Part shown: positions 23,443-36,449 of the stretch, piece by piece
Layout of the letters: every line of letters begins with the position of its first letter
How positions within the stretch are numbered: the stretch's first letter is position 1
DNA from: Piper betle
Taxonomy: Eukaryota > Streptophyta > Magnoliopsida > Piperales > Piperaceae
Assembly (NCBI GenBank): GCA_033002965.1
Contig: JAURVB010006418.1
Location: forward strand, 124,001-188,000
DNA length: 64,000 nt
Direction: 5' to 3'
Translations under genes and position numbers: made by a program
Notes under the pieces: generated by a model
The model's database searches: none
What the model was told of the DNA's origin: nothing
Seen by the model: only the letters and a program-made list of their open reading frames with translations

Positions 23443-24534
23443 TGTTGAACCTTGTTTTGATGAGACAATATTGTAAACTGTCTAAGTACAAGCATGGATG
23501 ATCCAAAAACCAATTGGCAAAATCAAGTTTGAAGAATCAAAGGAAGTGGTGAAGTTGTGAAGACTTCGATTACCCTTCGGTTAGGAATTCAGTGATTGAA
23601 GATGCAAGGTGCAAGCTAAGAAAGAATTGGTTTCAACCATCAGTCGACCTTCAATCAGTGGTTTGACTACCGAATACTTAGGGTTTGGTCAAGAGGTTTA
23701 TATGTTCAGACTTTGGCTAACCATCGTTTGATGGTTCAGTAGTCAAAGAGGGTTGGACAACCCAAGGGATGACGTGACAATGAGATCAAGGCACGTGGAG
23801 ATATCAGCTAAGCTTTAAAAAACTGATTGTGGAGTTTGGAAGATCACAGAATTTGGGTGAAGCTTGAGAAAGATTGTTTGGTTGGTGATTCACTAGCCAA
23901 AGAGGACCCAAAGACCAATGGCTACTATAAGTGAACATTTGGCTAATGTTCAATCTTGGGTTTGACAAAAAATTTGAGGAAACTTTGGTCACAAGTTTGG
24001 CAGCCAAAGAAGACAGTCTAGTTTCAGTGAACAATTGGCAGAAGTTTGGTTAGTCATTTTGTAGTCGATTGTTATGGAAAAAATTCTAAAACTAGCCAGT
24101 CAAAAGAGCAAACTTGCGGGACATGAACCCTAACGACTACTATTTTAGGAGGGGTATTGGGAACCTATAAATAAGGCCTTGGGAGGAGTGTTTTGACATA
24201 CCTTAGATGATGTTGAACCCCTGGACTCTTTTGGATAAATTTGGAAAGCTTAACTTTGTGTTAGGATTGACTTGACTGATTAGCTTGTATTACTAATTTT
24301 GAGTGTGTAATCCCAAGAGAGAATATTGCATGGGGCTTTGATCAAGTGTGAGCTTATGAAGAGAGGCTTAGCTTCAAGTGGTGGTTGGTCCAAGGGTGTT
24401 TGGAGCTAGTTGTAGGACTTCTTGGCACTTTATAGGTAATTGAGAGGGAATGCTTATAGCTTGCAATGTTTCTTGGCACTTGGGCCTTCTAGAAGAAGAC
24501 TTGTTGGAGGTGCCTAAGGAGTTAAGAGTGCAAG

Positions 24535-25528
24535 TGAAACACCCCAATTCAGCCCAAAGAATTGACGAATCTTAATTTTATAATCTGGAAATCTATTCGC
24601 TGAATTTCGAGCATACAAACATTATGAAAGAGGATCTAAACCATCAAGATGGCTTAATACGGTAAACCTTATAGGGCTTACATACACAATGATGTTCATC
24701 ATACTACCATAGGAAGACTCTCCTACTCTTAAGACTACTAATATGAGCACCCTGAGTCACAAGAGAGGCAACACCTCCCCTACAACTAAGAATGTGACTT
24801 TATAGATGCAATGATCACTTCAAGCTACACGAAGGCAAAACCTCTAATGCAGCTATGCGGTTAATTTTTTCATAATGAAGATGCATGATCCAGTTCTTAT
24901 TTTTAGTTTTAACTATTGAGTTAGGTAATATATTCTTAGATGATACCAATCTTGCAGTAAAGTAAACACTGGGTGAGGCCGTGGTTACCAATTCCACATA
25001 CCCTATAAATAGAATTAAAATACACAGAGGCATCATCACGTGCCATAATGTCAAACCTTAACACTAGTTCTTCACGTGGACCCTTTAAGCTGCATGAACT
25101 GTAAGTTCCTCCAATGCACATTCATCTAGCGTACACACATACAACACACAATTGCATCCAAATATTTCTTGCATACCTTAATTGTTCTTCGTCATGTTTC
25201 GGGAATATGAGGATTACACACCCTGCAGACGATTGTTAGAATGCCCTAAAGTTAACACCTTGTAGGATGATAATATAATAGAGTAATAAATCGCAAACCA
25301 CACATAGCGTATTAAGTACACTAATATAGGCTTCAGCGCACCCGCCCATCATACATAAATCACGTAACCCATAATTCCCAAAATATATAAGTCCCAACGT
25401 CCGAGAATACATAAGTCAAACAACCCAAATCAACGAGTCCAATAAAAAATTCAGCACAATACAAACACTTGTACCATCCCCCACCATGAGCGTATCAATC
25501 TGTCTACCTCCGCAGGTCACAAACATAA

Positions 25529-25594
<66 letters not shown>

Positions 25595-28183
25595 AAAATC
25601 GTCAGTAATTGAACAAGTTTGATTACTAATATGAAAACAACTACTGATAAAATAATATTGGCCAATAAGTATCTTAATACTCATGAGAAATCATAATACT
25701 TCCAAAATACAATACAAGGTATTAAATTTGGGTCGACACAGTCAAATATCATAAAACATGCCAGATCAAATCAATGATTCCATACTTTAATATATACATA
25801 CTTATGCTTACACCCTCATATCTTCATATATCACCCATTACGGTACTCAAGTGGCTCGAAACAATGATAGTTTCATGATTTTCAAAAACACTCTACATTC
25901 ACAGCACCCTACTTACATTACACTACTTTAAGGAGAAAGAGCGTACTAGTAATATTCATACATACACAATCTGCTCACTCTCATATTTGTGAAAATCGTA
26001 AAAATTTGCTTATAAGTAGCCTTAGGTAAGGGCTTATATCATAAGTTTGATGAATCTTTTAGTTTGAAAACTATCAAAGGATCTCATCCTTTAAGTTTTG
26101 TTAAATTATGGAAAAATTTGGCTAAATGACCCAGCATCGAAGGGATTTGATAAAATGCCCCCGACGCCTTCTTACTTCTAAAACTCGGTGAAAACTTCAC
26201 TCATGGAGCCAATTAGGGTTTAGGCTTTAACCTCATTCAATAACTTTATTTAGGGTTTGGTGTTGAAAGTGCACTTAGTGAAAAGTTTCATACCTAGGTT
26301 TCGTTAAACAAACTTAACCAAATAATTTTTTAGATGGGAAAATGGTGTCAAGATAGGCTCAAATTAAGACTAGTGGGCCCTAAGGCTCTAAGGGATTGGT
26401 GTAAAAATTACCATGTGTTGGTCTATTGGCCAACATGGTAAACAAGGCCCACTAAACTTGGGCAAGGTGTTGTGAATAATGTTCATGGGCCACACACCAA
26501 TTTTACTAAGTATCGTTCATGGGCTTGGAGGCTTTAAATGGTCTGGGTAAGTGGGTAGTGCAATCCAAGACAGTGTGCATGAATCTAGTAAGATTTGAGG
26601 TTCAAAATCAAAGTATATGGGCCTAAGTAGACTAAAAAATGGGAGGTATTGACTAATAGGCTTGGGAACCTCTAACCGAAGATATGCTGAGCTAAATGCT
26701 TTGAAATTTTAATATGGCATTATAGGGACACAACGTAAAGAGTGGGTGAAATTTAATGAAATTTCATTACCATTTGTATTGGTTTTTAGATTTTACTTCC
26801 AAAGTTAGGGAATTAGGATTTCACCTTATATTCCTCCACACCCTAGAAAACTGATCAAACTAACCACCAAAATAAATTTTAAATTAAACCATAACTTACA
26901 AGTTTCTAGAAAACAATTGGTGAGGCAAACCATAATTTTTATAGATTTTATTAACCTCTTTTACTTAGCTCACAACGGAGCACAATCTCCGAGCATGGTA
27001 AGACATACATACATCATAGTATACATACAAAAAAATTAGTAGTTTTGTTCATGTCCTTTAAGTGGTTATCTTAGTGTGAAAGGTTTACATAAACAACCCC
27101 ACATGCATATCAACAAGCATGCATACGGTCGATATAATCAGCAACCTACATCAAGGTGTAAAAATTAGGAAAATGTGTGACCAAGTCAGGTACCTTGAAA
27201 GCTGTCACATTTTTCCAAGTTTGGCACTTATACCCCATCATATAGAGATGAACATCAAAGTTGTATATCATGACATCATGAGCACAAAAAGTAAACAAAA
27301 AACAAAATTGCTTCTAAAACATGACTCATGAATTTTCTACTAGATCTATGCAAAATAGTAATCACCGACCATTTAAAAATATGTAACAATTAATTTGCAG
27401 ATGCAAAAAATTATGAAACAACCACATATCTCCCAATTCAACCAGATACAAGGAAAATATCATACAAAAATGTAAAGCAAGTAGCAACCTACGCAGATCT
27501 AGTACCAAGTACACACAATAAGCAAGCTGGGGAGGAAGGCTTACCTCTAATAAACCAAGGGGAGTTTTCTTGGGGCATCCTACCCCAAGACCTACAGCCC
27601 TATGCTTTGGCTAGGCTTGGAGAGCAGGCGAAGGAAGGAAGAGGAGTAACCAAGGAAATGGAGGAGGGTTGGAGAAGATGAGGAAATGAGTGTAAAAGGG
27701 AAGGGAGAGGGGGTTTTAGTGAAAAGGGAAAACTTCCAACCATCAAGGCATAGCTTGGTGAAGTCATAGGTAAGGTGCCACAATTAAAGAAGTATGAGTG
27801 TCATACCTAATGAGGTATGAGTTGACTTAAAACCCTAAAACTTAGGTTTTCAACCTAAAGTAGTCGAGACAACCTCGGGAACTGCTCTATGGGTCCCCTA
27901 GAGGCTATGACAGTTTGGAAAGGGTTCCAAACACATGGATAGCAATCTAGACTCGAAAGAAATATAGTCCTAAACCTATATAAACTCAACTAAAAAATAT
28001 AAAATAAGAGCCGAGGCGGTGTAGTGTCCAACTAGGCGATGCAGAGCACCTAGGGGGACTAAGGTCGTGGCTCACACATACCACACCATACTTATGCAAA
28101 CGACAAAAAGGGGGAGCAAACAACTTGATCTAGTTCAAGACTGAATTGAAACAAAAAGTGCCTTGCGAAAGGTAGGTTTTATA
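24535..28183 (-). mobile_element. Solo LTR G (about 3.65 kb)
   Basis: It starts TGAAACACCCC and ends around GGTAGGTTTTATA; the duplicated copy of its end at 28538 keeps the original GGGTTTTACA. The left flank GCAAG (24530-24534) matches ACAAG (28184-28188) and GCAAT after the duplicated end. Interrupted U-LTR sequence on both sides confirms insertion. No coding domain was seen. A 62-base TA run lies inside at 25530. Strand is by analogy with A, B and C. Positions 24.6-25.3 kb match 59.2-59.95 kb. Confidence 0.65.
25530..25591. repeat. (TA)31 microsatellite
   Basis: Sixty-two uninterrupted alternating T and A bases inside solo LTR G. Perfect runs this long mutate quickly in length, so it should vary between individuals. 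Confidence 0.97.
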
Positions 28184-28909
28184 ACAAGCTTCCTTGGCAT
28201 TTGGTGGGTGCTTGAGAGGGAGGGTTTATAAGTTACAAGGTTCCTTGAAACTTGGTGCTAGTGAAGGAGGTCTTCTAGTTGCTTTTAATGTGTACAAGTT
28301 GGTTGTCATAATAATGCTAAGAAGACCTACCCAACCAAAGAACTTGAAGGGATAGAAGAAAGGAGTCCTAGCTGGGAATTTCTTAAAAAATCATTGTTTC
28401 TCTCTTCCCTTCTCTCTTTTTGCCCTCTGTTTTAATTTGATTCACTTGTTGGCACACTTTACTTAGCTCTCTTGTGTTTGATTTGTTGCTTTACTTGAAG
28501 GGTTTGACAAGTTCACCTTGCAAAAAGCGGGTTTTACAGCAATCTTCCTTGGCATTTGGTGGGTGCTTGAGAAGGAGGGTTTATAAGTTACAAGGTTCCT
28601 TGAAACTTAGTGCTTGTGAAGGAGGTCTTCTGGTTGCTTTTAATGTGTATAAGTTGGTTGTTATAGTAAGGCTAAGAAGACCTACCCAACCAATGAACTT
28701 GATGGGATAGAAGAGAGGAATACTAGCTAGAAACTTCTAAAAAAATCATTTATTTCTCTCTTCCCTTCTCTCTTTTTGTCCTTTGTTTTAATTTGATTCA
28801 CTTGTTATCACACTTCACTTAGCTCTTTTGTGTTTGATTTGTTGTTTTAGAGAGATAAGTAAATCAAGGTCAAGGTCAACATGTTATTTGTAGGGTTTGA
28901 CAAGTTCAT
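28161..28909 (+). repeat. Tandem duplication in U LTR b (355-bp offset)
   Basis: Unit 1 begins ccttgcgaaaggtaggtttta at 28161 and unit 2 ccttgcaaaaagcgggtttta at 28516. Both continue through cttccttggcatttggtggg to gggtttgacaagttca. Each unit includes the last 20 or so bases of solo LTR G, so duplication came after that insertion. Unit 2 has about 40 extra bases near its end. Confidence 0.85.
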
Positions 28910-28965
28910 TAACACCAATAACTTTATGAGTTTGAATTTATGTTGCCTTACACACTACACTATTG

Positions 28966-31960
28966 TGTAACACCCCAAATCCGGTTCACGCTCGTGAACC
29001 GAACCGGCATGTTACAGGCCCCGGTTAGGTCGGCTAACCCGAACCTAACTCCTGTGGATCCAATCTCGGCGTCTTAAGATGAAGATACGATCCATCATGA
29101 ATGAATAAATACACAAAATCCTAACATGGTACTACATGAATGACAAGCAATTCAAAATACACACCAATACAGTTACGATCAAAATTCTGAAATAAAACAG
29201 AAAGGGGTCTCCCCTAAAAGTGTGATTAGGGTCCACCCTGTGAAAATAATATATACAAGTATATAAGCATATATCAACAATTTCATTACACACAATCTGA
29301 TATACTATAAGCTCATTCTGGAACTTGGGTCCTAACCCATCATACTTTTGCTGCGCTACTGTGTTCATCTCATTTCGTATCATTATCATGCCTCAAACAT
29401 TTTATCATAGCATGTTTATTAAACAACATCATAAACAAAACATGAAATATTCAATCACCCAATATGTGTGTGCAGAAGACCTTATTGCTCCTCCGTCCCG
29501 GCCGGCACATCCATCTCGTGCTCATCACCTACATATATATAAGAAAAACGTCAGTAACAAGCGTTACTGGTCCGAAAAGAAAATAACTATAGCAAACTGG
29601 CTATGAGAGCAAACTCTCATATGAAAGAAAACCATATACTTCCTCAAGAACACTCTGAAGGGCACTACTGAGGAGCCACTGGGCTGCAGACCCGGTAGCA
29701 TCCCGAACTTACTGCTCTGCTGCTGGTACTGTGCTACTCTCAGCACTTCTTCTTCAGTACTTCTCGTGAAACTTTATCCTAAGCCCTCTCCTTACCTCCA
29801 TATTTCTCCTGGCTTTGAGCACGAAGGCCGAGTACTCTTAGGCAGTCGCCTTTAGTACCCTTTGAACCACAAGTCCGGACATGCGCTGTACTAAACAGTA
29901 CCCGTAAACCTCCACGTTCTCCGGGTGTGAGGAACTCAAACGCGGAGTTGTCAGGATCCCTCGGGAATGGAACAGTCCGCTGGCACTAATCCAGAGCCCG
30001 CTTTGACTGTCATGGCATCCTCTGCATGGTACGTGCAGTCGGTTTCTCCATCTCTCGTCTCACTGAAAACTCGATAAAACTATATATATAGGCCTGGGAA
30101 GGGATTCATATAATAGGCCCGAAGGCAACTTGTGGTGGATCTTGTTTTCGAAATCATCCTCGAGGGATCTCATCCTCGAGGGGTTATTAATCCGGAAATA
30201 TTCGATTAAATGGCCCGAGTTAAGTGGGATCCAATAAAACGCCACTTAACCCGCCCTGCAATAATAAAATAAACATACAATGGAAGAGCGTAAAACAAGA
30301 CGAGTCCTAAACGGACCTGGTGGAAGCTCCAAGCGTGTCATCGCGCCTAGGCGGCGAGCTCCTACTCCGTACCTACACATCAAAACTAAATACTAACGCC
30401 CGCTAACTAAATGATGCATCAAACTCAATAACATCACAATCACAATGCAAGCATCCATCAACATAACAATCTGAAAATCATAAAAATTAATTAATCCTAG
30501 CTCATCCTATTCATACTAATTTTATTACGTGTCTATAACTTATGCCGTGGTCACTTATCATGCTCTGACCTGATCTACTTCATTAGATCACTGAACCTTC
30601 ATTCACACTTAATCTCATCATGTAACTTATCATTTCATCCCTAATTAGTCATTAATCACATCATACACATGTTTACTTCATTCATAATCTTAACATTCAT
30701 CATAATAATTAATCAACCCTAGCATGCTATGCTAACAATTATCATCAATTTTAAATAAATCAATCGGAGGTAATTATACCTCACGTCGTCGGCATTCGGC
30801 GACGGCTAGGGTTCCGTCGCGCGTCTCGGAGCTCAAATTCGGCGCTCATCGGCGTCCGAAGCTCGATCGGGCACCACTGAGTGAGCCCCACGGAAGATCC
30901 GGTGAATTTCGGCGAATTCCAGAAATTCCGATTTTCTGGCGGTTTTCCGGCAGTTGCGGGCGGATTTCCGGCAACTTCCGGTGGTTTTCCGGCGACAATC
31001 GCCGGCGGCGTCTACTGGTCGGAAAGGGGTCGTGTTGGGTACCCTCGGAACCGGCTCAGCAGCCCCGACTCATCTATGACCTCAGCGTGGCCAATGGAGG
31101 CGGCGGCTCGCCGGAAAACGGAAAACAGAGGCCGGCCGTGGTGGTTGCTAGATCTGGCTGGCCACGGCGGCGACGGCCTCCGCTCCGGTCAGGAAGCGTC
31201 ACTAGGTGGTCGAGGGTGCTGAGGCGACCGACCGATCGCGGCGGCGCTGGTCGCCGGCGGCAGGATTGGCGACGGAAACGCAACGCGGCCGCGGCGTCGC
31301 GGCGTGGTTTCCTCTCGTCGCGTCGGTCCGATGGGGGCCGGACCTGGTCGGGGCGGCAGGGCGACGCCGTGGCCGGGCTGGGCGGCGTTGATCGGCGGCC
31401 AGGCGGTGCCGGCCGTGGCGGCGGTGGCGCGCGAACAGGGGCGGCGCGGCGAGGGTTTGGGCGTGGGGGAGAAAAGTTGGGGTGAAAACTTAGTTGGGTG
31501 GCAAACTCGTAAATAATACTTGACTCGTCTCCGGCTCGAGTCAAGTGTCATAACTAACTCGTATTAAATCCTAAAAAAATTCATAAAAATCGGGAAAAAT
31601 CCCGTAAAATCAAACAACACCACAACATTATAATGATATGCTCTATGACTAACAACCCACCCAAACTACCCGAACGCGTCCTAACGCGGTAAACGGCCTA
31701 AAACTAATTCTACTATCCATTATATATATCGTAATAAAAAAAATGAACTGCATACTCTCATATATTCTGATAACTCATTCTTTTCTCCTGTGTTCATGAC
31801 GTTATCATCATATACTTGGGTACACATGACCCTCATGGCTCATACACGCGACCGGCGTCGGCTCAGTACACGTGTCCTGAAACTGACTCAACTCGAAAAA
31901 ATAACGGTCGACCCGACCGGTTCTGAATATAAAACCCTGACTTGAATCGTGGGTTTTACA
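28966..31960 (-). mobile_element. Solo LTR B (2995 bp), inverted relative of A
   Basis: On the plus strand it starts TGTAACACCCC and ends GGGTTTTACA. It matches A in reverse over its whole length, including the GC-rich block (30,790-31,500), the hairpin near its end, and the intron-like segment. The left flank is TATTG (28961-28965). The right flank is ATTGG, so the duplication is TATTG with one lost base on the right, or ATTG only. The U LTR at 61.9 kb gives the uninterrupted site. No coding domain. Confidence 0.85.
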
Positions 31961-32996
31961 ATTGGGTTCAATTTATTAATCATTGTAGTGCCTATTTATT
32001 TCTTATGCTTATTGATTATCTTTTTTTACTTAAATCATTTTTGCTTTAATTGTCCACTTGCGACATTATAAGGGTCTAAGCATTCTAGGGATCTAATTCT
32101 TTTGCTAAGTGTTTGTAGTTAGCTCTCTCCTACATTAGGTCTCTTTATGATTGGTAATTGATCATCAACCGATTGTTGGTTTATGGTGCTATTTTTTCAA
32201 TCGGTCGAACAGATGACAATGAATCAATCAATCGGCAGGTGATAAAAGTTTATATATTCAGGTTTATGACAATCGGTAGATCATTTGACTGCCAAACAAT
32301 CTGACAATTGACGTTTATTAGTTTGTTTTTTTGTTCGGTCACTGATCGCTCTTGCTAAGTGTTGCCCCCACCATCTAAGTTCTAACCTTTTAGACGTGCC
32401 CGACTGAAATTCTCGCTATGGTCGACTCCTCTCTTCATGGAGATGTCACTCCAATGTTGGTTAGACTGAATTCTTTCCAGATTGGCTGATTTCGAGTTTG
32501 CCCCAGATTGATTCGCTAGGAGTGTTGGAATCTTACACTATCATTGCTGTGAAGTGCTTGATCAGCCCCCATCTATTTCTAGCAAATTGTGATCATCCAT
32601 CTCCCAAACCACACTCAGTGAATTAGACACTCCTCCTCTAAGCTTATGATATAAGTCGATTTAATTTGGAAATGTGGTTTGCTATGTTGTTTGAGATCAT
32701 TCCCTACATGATGGACGATGGTCCATCCGACCAAGAGCGTGGAGAAAGTTTGAGCTCCTAGACACACTCTAAGGCAAGCTAGAGGAGATGTGTTAACTTT
32801 GAATGATAAGCTTACCAAAGAGGACTTTGCTAAGAGGCCATTAGTATATGAAGCGATTGTTAGTATATCAGGCAGTTGTGGATGTAGATGATGTCAACAA
32901 TCACTATCCTAGCTTTAGTGAATTGTTGATGGAATAAGAATGAGAGATTGCCCTACTTGCTCTAGATTATAAAATCTCAGTTGTTATTGGTGAAAT

Positions 32997-33120
32997 TGTA
33001 ACAACCCAACCCAAGTGTAAGCTATTGGGCCCTATTATTTCTTTAAAAGTAGTTAACCAAATTAGAAATCTATATGTACATCCTCCCTTATATATTAGAT
33101 CTTACCTAGGAGGTGCTCAA
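32997..33120 (-). repeat. TRIM family 1 LTR fragment
   Basis: It begins TGTAACAACCCAACCC and matches the first 120 or so bases of the 154-bp LTR, then fades at cttacctaggaggtg. It is inserted in the gag-like relic. No second LTR was seen. Confidence 0.65.
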
Positions 33121-34560
33121 TGTGTTCTTTTGGGATTATTACAAAAGGATTTCTACCAATGCATGGTTTGAGTGAACCCCAAGCACATCCAAGCCAAGGT
33201 TGAACGTGCTGCATTCCACCATAGGACAACACACATTGTTGAGTATCTAGATGTCTAGAAGAGTGGTAATGAAAGATAATTTGACAACATAATGGTCGTG
33301 TCATTCTTGGAGACCTGTTTGATGGAGAAGCACATGCCTGATGTGGTACTGCTCAATTTGGGAGTTAGGTTCTAAAACTTGGTAAATGTAGGTGACCTAA
33401 TGAGGATAACATTTTTATTTTGGCAAATATTACCTCCAACTAGCATCTCAATGAGATTTCATCATTTGTGCTATTCACCATCTATTGGATCCTCACTCAT
33501 AAAAGGAATTGATGCCCATCATCCACCACAAATGATGCCCATCATCCACCACATCTTCCAGTGTCGCAACCAAAAGAGGCAAGTTTGTCATATGTGAGGT
33601 TCATCATTGGATTGTTTGGCAAGGCTAGGATCAAGTTGAGAGCCGGAGATATCTTTACCCTCCCTCCGAAAGTCTTTAATTATATTGTTGTATTCTAAAA
33701 TTGTCTTTAGGGAGTACGAGAGGAGGCAGACCCACTCCCCCTAACTACATCTCAAAAGGCACAAGGGGATGATGAGTATGCCTATGTTGATGACTTTGAA
33801 CTACTAGACAATAAGGATAATCAATTGTAAGGGCATGAGATTAGAGTTCTTACCCCACCACCTCATGAACAAAAATGGATACCATCCTACTACCACTATG
33901 AGGGGCTTGCTACTAGGATGAATAACTTGGAAGTTGGCATGGGATCAATGAGAAGGAACTATGAGCAACTCATTAGGAACATGGCCTATAGGTTTGCATT
34001 TTCCTTGGAACCCTATAAGTTTAGCTCTATCTACCCCCACTGAAGTACCCCTACCTAAAGAAGATCATGGAGACAATAATACCGAGGAGTACAACAACGT
34101 CGACAACTAGGTAGTCTCATTTGTATTTTCTCCCTAACATACATTAAATTACCTTTTTGAAATTACAAATGGAGATAATATAAGTGTTGTATTTTGTATG
34201 TTGTGTAATTTTAACTCGGGTAATTATGCAAGGGGAGTATGCTTATGTGTTGGGGATGTTAATGGTAATCATCTCTAAAGTCTTATTAGGGGTGGGCATC
34301 GGTCGCACGGATGTCGGACAAGTTATTGTCCGCGTTTGTTCGAAATTTTATCAGACAAAACTTGTCCGACCGAGTTAATGTCCGACTTGTCCGTCGGGCC
34401 CAAGCAATGTCCATGGACGGTCCGAAATCAAAACCTAAACTTCTAAACCGTAACCAAGAAACACTGTTCATAGGGCGCCGCCGCCGCCTCTTGCCGCCGC
34501 CCTCCCCGCCCTCACCCACCCTCCCCTTGCCTCCGCCGAACCGCCACCGTCGCCACTGCA

Positions 34561-34633
34561 GGCCTCTCCGCTCCGCCTGCCTCCGCTAGACCGCCTCCGC
34601 TCCGCCTGCCTCCGCTAGACCGCCTCCGCTCCG
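34561..34633 (+). repeat. Short tandem repeat in the GC-rich block of the hAT element
   Basis: About two and a half copies of a 31-bp unit built on gcctgcctccgctagaccgc. The surrounding 480 bases are a looser mix of ccgcc and ctccgc motifs. Its reading frames carry no recognisable domain. Confidence 0.7.
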
Positions 34634-35241
34634 CCTACACGCCTCATCTGCCTCCGCCGCCTGCCTCCGCTACCAGCTTGCACCGCCTGCCTCCGCCGGA
34701 CCGCCACCATCTGCTCGTGTCTCCGCCACCCTCTGCGCGCCGTGTGAAGATCCACCGCCGCCTCTTGCCGCCGCCCTCCCTCTCCCAGCTTGCACCGCTC
34801 CAGCCTCCGCCGCCACCTGCCTTCGCCGGACCGCCACCCTAAACATCCGCCGCTGCCTGCCTCGTCTGCCCTGCCTCCGCCGCCGGACTGCCGTCGCGGC
34901 GCCGCCGGACTCCGTCGAACCGCCGCCCGTTGCCGCCGTGTATATATCACTTAATTTATCCTAAATTTTGTTTATTTTATATCTATGATGAATTCTTATT
35001 ATTTTATAAGGTTAGATTATTTATACTTGGATGATAATGTAAAAAAAATTATTCTAACAAAATTGTGTTGTGATTGAGCTATAAAAATATGTACAATTGT
35101 TTGGTGATGGAAGTTTGCATCTTGGAAAGAATAGGTACTGTCAAAGTGTCAATTAATTATATTTATTGATTCCACTTTTATAAATAGAATTGATTTATAC
35201 TAGTTATAACATTTTATATTTATAATTTGATTTTTTTACAG

Positions 35242-35460
35242 ATGGATCCTGCAAGTTCATTACTAAATATAAATGAACAAAGTGGAGATGGAAAAGATAA
35301 CAAAAATTCAATTGCTAAAGAAGGAGAATATCTAGATGGTGCATTATAAAAAAAGAAAAGAAAATGACATCCGGTGTATAGGCCTATTTTGATAACAAAT
35401 TTCAAAGATTATTTTCTATTGAGGGATACAAAGATTGAAGGATGGTGAAATTTTTGTTGA
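35242..35460 (+). pseudogene. hAT transposase N-terminus (BED-finger) relic
   Basis: An ATG at 35242 opens MDPASSLLNINEQSGDGK and stops after about 34 codons. Close by, in another frame, a basic run leads into MTSGV, a stop, then AYFDNKFQRL. This fits the start of a hAT BED zinc finger, with the key tryptophan codon TGG now TAG. The catalytic domain and dimerisation domain are absent. The protein would have bound the subterminal repeats and cut the element out. Confidence 0.5.
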
Positions 35461-36449
35461 GATTAATTTATAAAATCTGGCCTGTTCTTTTTTATACCAA
35501 ACTTTAGCTTGTTTAAAGTCGTAGTTTTCGAATCTGCTTTTTCTTCGAAATATTTCATTACTTGAGACGTTGGTGCTTATTAAAGAATGAAACTAGTGCA
35601 CCTGATTAATTGTTCACTTACATTTGCACGAGAACAAATGTTTTCTTGCAAAACAAACATCATATACTATTGGCGATATAATTGAAATTTTGAATGTTTC
35701 ATCATTGGCTTTACATGCCATCTTTTTATGTTATTTCACACAGGAGATTGTTGGGTCTTAACTCTCAAAGTATTTATGGCTTATAATAAGAGTGACTTTT
35801 ATCCTATGTATGTCATTTTTTTTTATTTAAGATATTAAATATCAATTTTATGTATTAACTTAATTAATTTATTGTATATTACATTTTAAAATTTTTATAA
35901 ACTATAATATTAGCCTTACAAATGTTGAAAATATTATACTATTGATATAAAATATCGGTCATTCGCGTCGGACAAAGAAATGTCCATGTTTGGTTTGTTT
36001 TAATTCTGTCGGTCAAATTCAGTCGGACATACTTTGGACTTTGGACGGTTGGACCAATTCGGACGTCCACACCCACCCCTAAGTCTTATGATGGACTCTT
36101 ATTCAAATTAATGAGAATGACTAACTCTCACCTAGGATCCAATTCCTCATTGGCTTAGATCAGTGTATGTGCATCCCATTGCATCTCATTGCATGACATC
36201 CATCTCAAGATCATCGCATGGTCTTGAAATGTCACACTTAGCTGTTGGATTTTCCAAGTGTTGATGGAGCTTATATGTAACATATCATGGAGCTTTAAGG
36301 CTTGAAGATGTCAGTATTAAGAGCTCAAGTAAGCTTGTTTGATTGAAGACTTGAAGCACAGTGGATTGAAGACTTTGAAGACTTGAAGATAACTTACTTC
36401 ATGAGATTGGCCCCAACAATTAGAAAGTTATCATCATCAAAAGGGGACA

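Larger units (their letters stand above)
23443..32134 (+). repeat. U LTR 'b', split by solo LTRs G and B
   Basis: It begins TGTTGAACCTTGTTTTGATGAG, continues to 24534, resumes after G at 28184, contains a partial tandem duplication, and resumes after B at 31961. It ends near ctctctcctaca at 32123-32134. Without insertions and the duplication it is about 1.7 kb. It lies between two different interiors, so it serves as 3' LTR of one and 5' LTR of the other. Confidence 0.55.
34287..36081 (+). mobile_element. hAT-type DNA transposon, internally deleted (1795 bp)
   Basis: It starts TAGGGGTGGGCATCGG and ends CACACCCACCCCTA, so the terminal inverted repeat is TAGGGGTGGG with weaker continuation. 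The flanks are a perfect 8-bp duplication, AGTCTTAT at 34279-34286 and 36082-36089. Both ends are dense in gtcggac and gtccgac motifs, as expected for subterminal transposase sites. Inside are a CpG-rich block (34.46-34.94 kb) and a remnant of a BED-finger transposase. Length and decay show it cannot move itself. Confidence 0.92.
32135..36449 (+). pseudogene. Gag-like 'putative plant transposon protein' ORF and 3' region, U interior 2
   Basis: The coding relic is about 32.4-34.05 kb on the plus strand, with many stops. Its C-terminal part is the clearest: a helix-forming stretch ending SMRRNYEQLIRNMAYRF (33.9 kb), matching the minus-strand copy at 1.66-1.87 kb. Earlier pieces near 32.8 kb (AKRPLVYEAIV) match that copy's FEKREEVYENLI. 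It is interrupted by a TRIM LTR at 32997. The 3' untranslated part (34.05-34.28 and 36.08-36.45 kb) is interrupted by the hAT element and ends with the purine tract aaaaggggaca (36438-36448). Function of this ORF family is not known to me; there is no polymerase in this interior. Confidence 0.5.

Noticed and set aside
24815..25121. Overlapping minus-strand frames near 24.8-25.1 kb
   Set aside because: They lie in solo LTR G, and the matching region at 59.4-59.7 kb does not keep the frames open in the same way.
28170..28910. Endogenous pararetrovirus origin for the repeated aagcttccttggcatttgg family
   Set aside because: No coat, movement or caulimovirus RT motif was found. The segments fall inside LTRs with copia-type interiors.
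34311..34589. 92-residue frame in the hAT element as a gene
   Set aside because: It starts in the subterminal repeats and runs into ccgcc repeats; no transposase motif is present.
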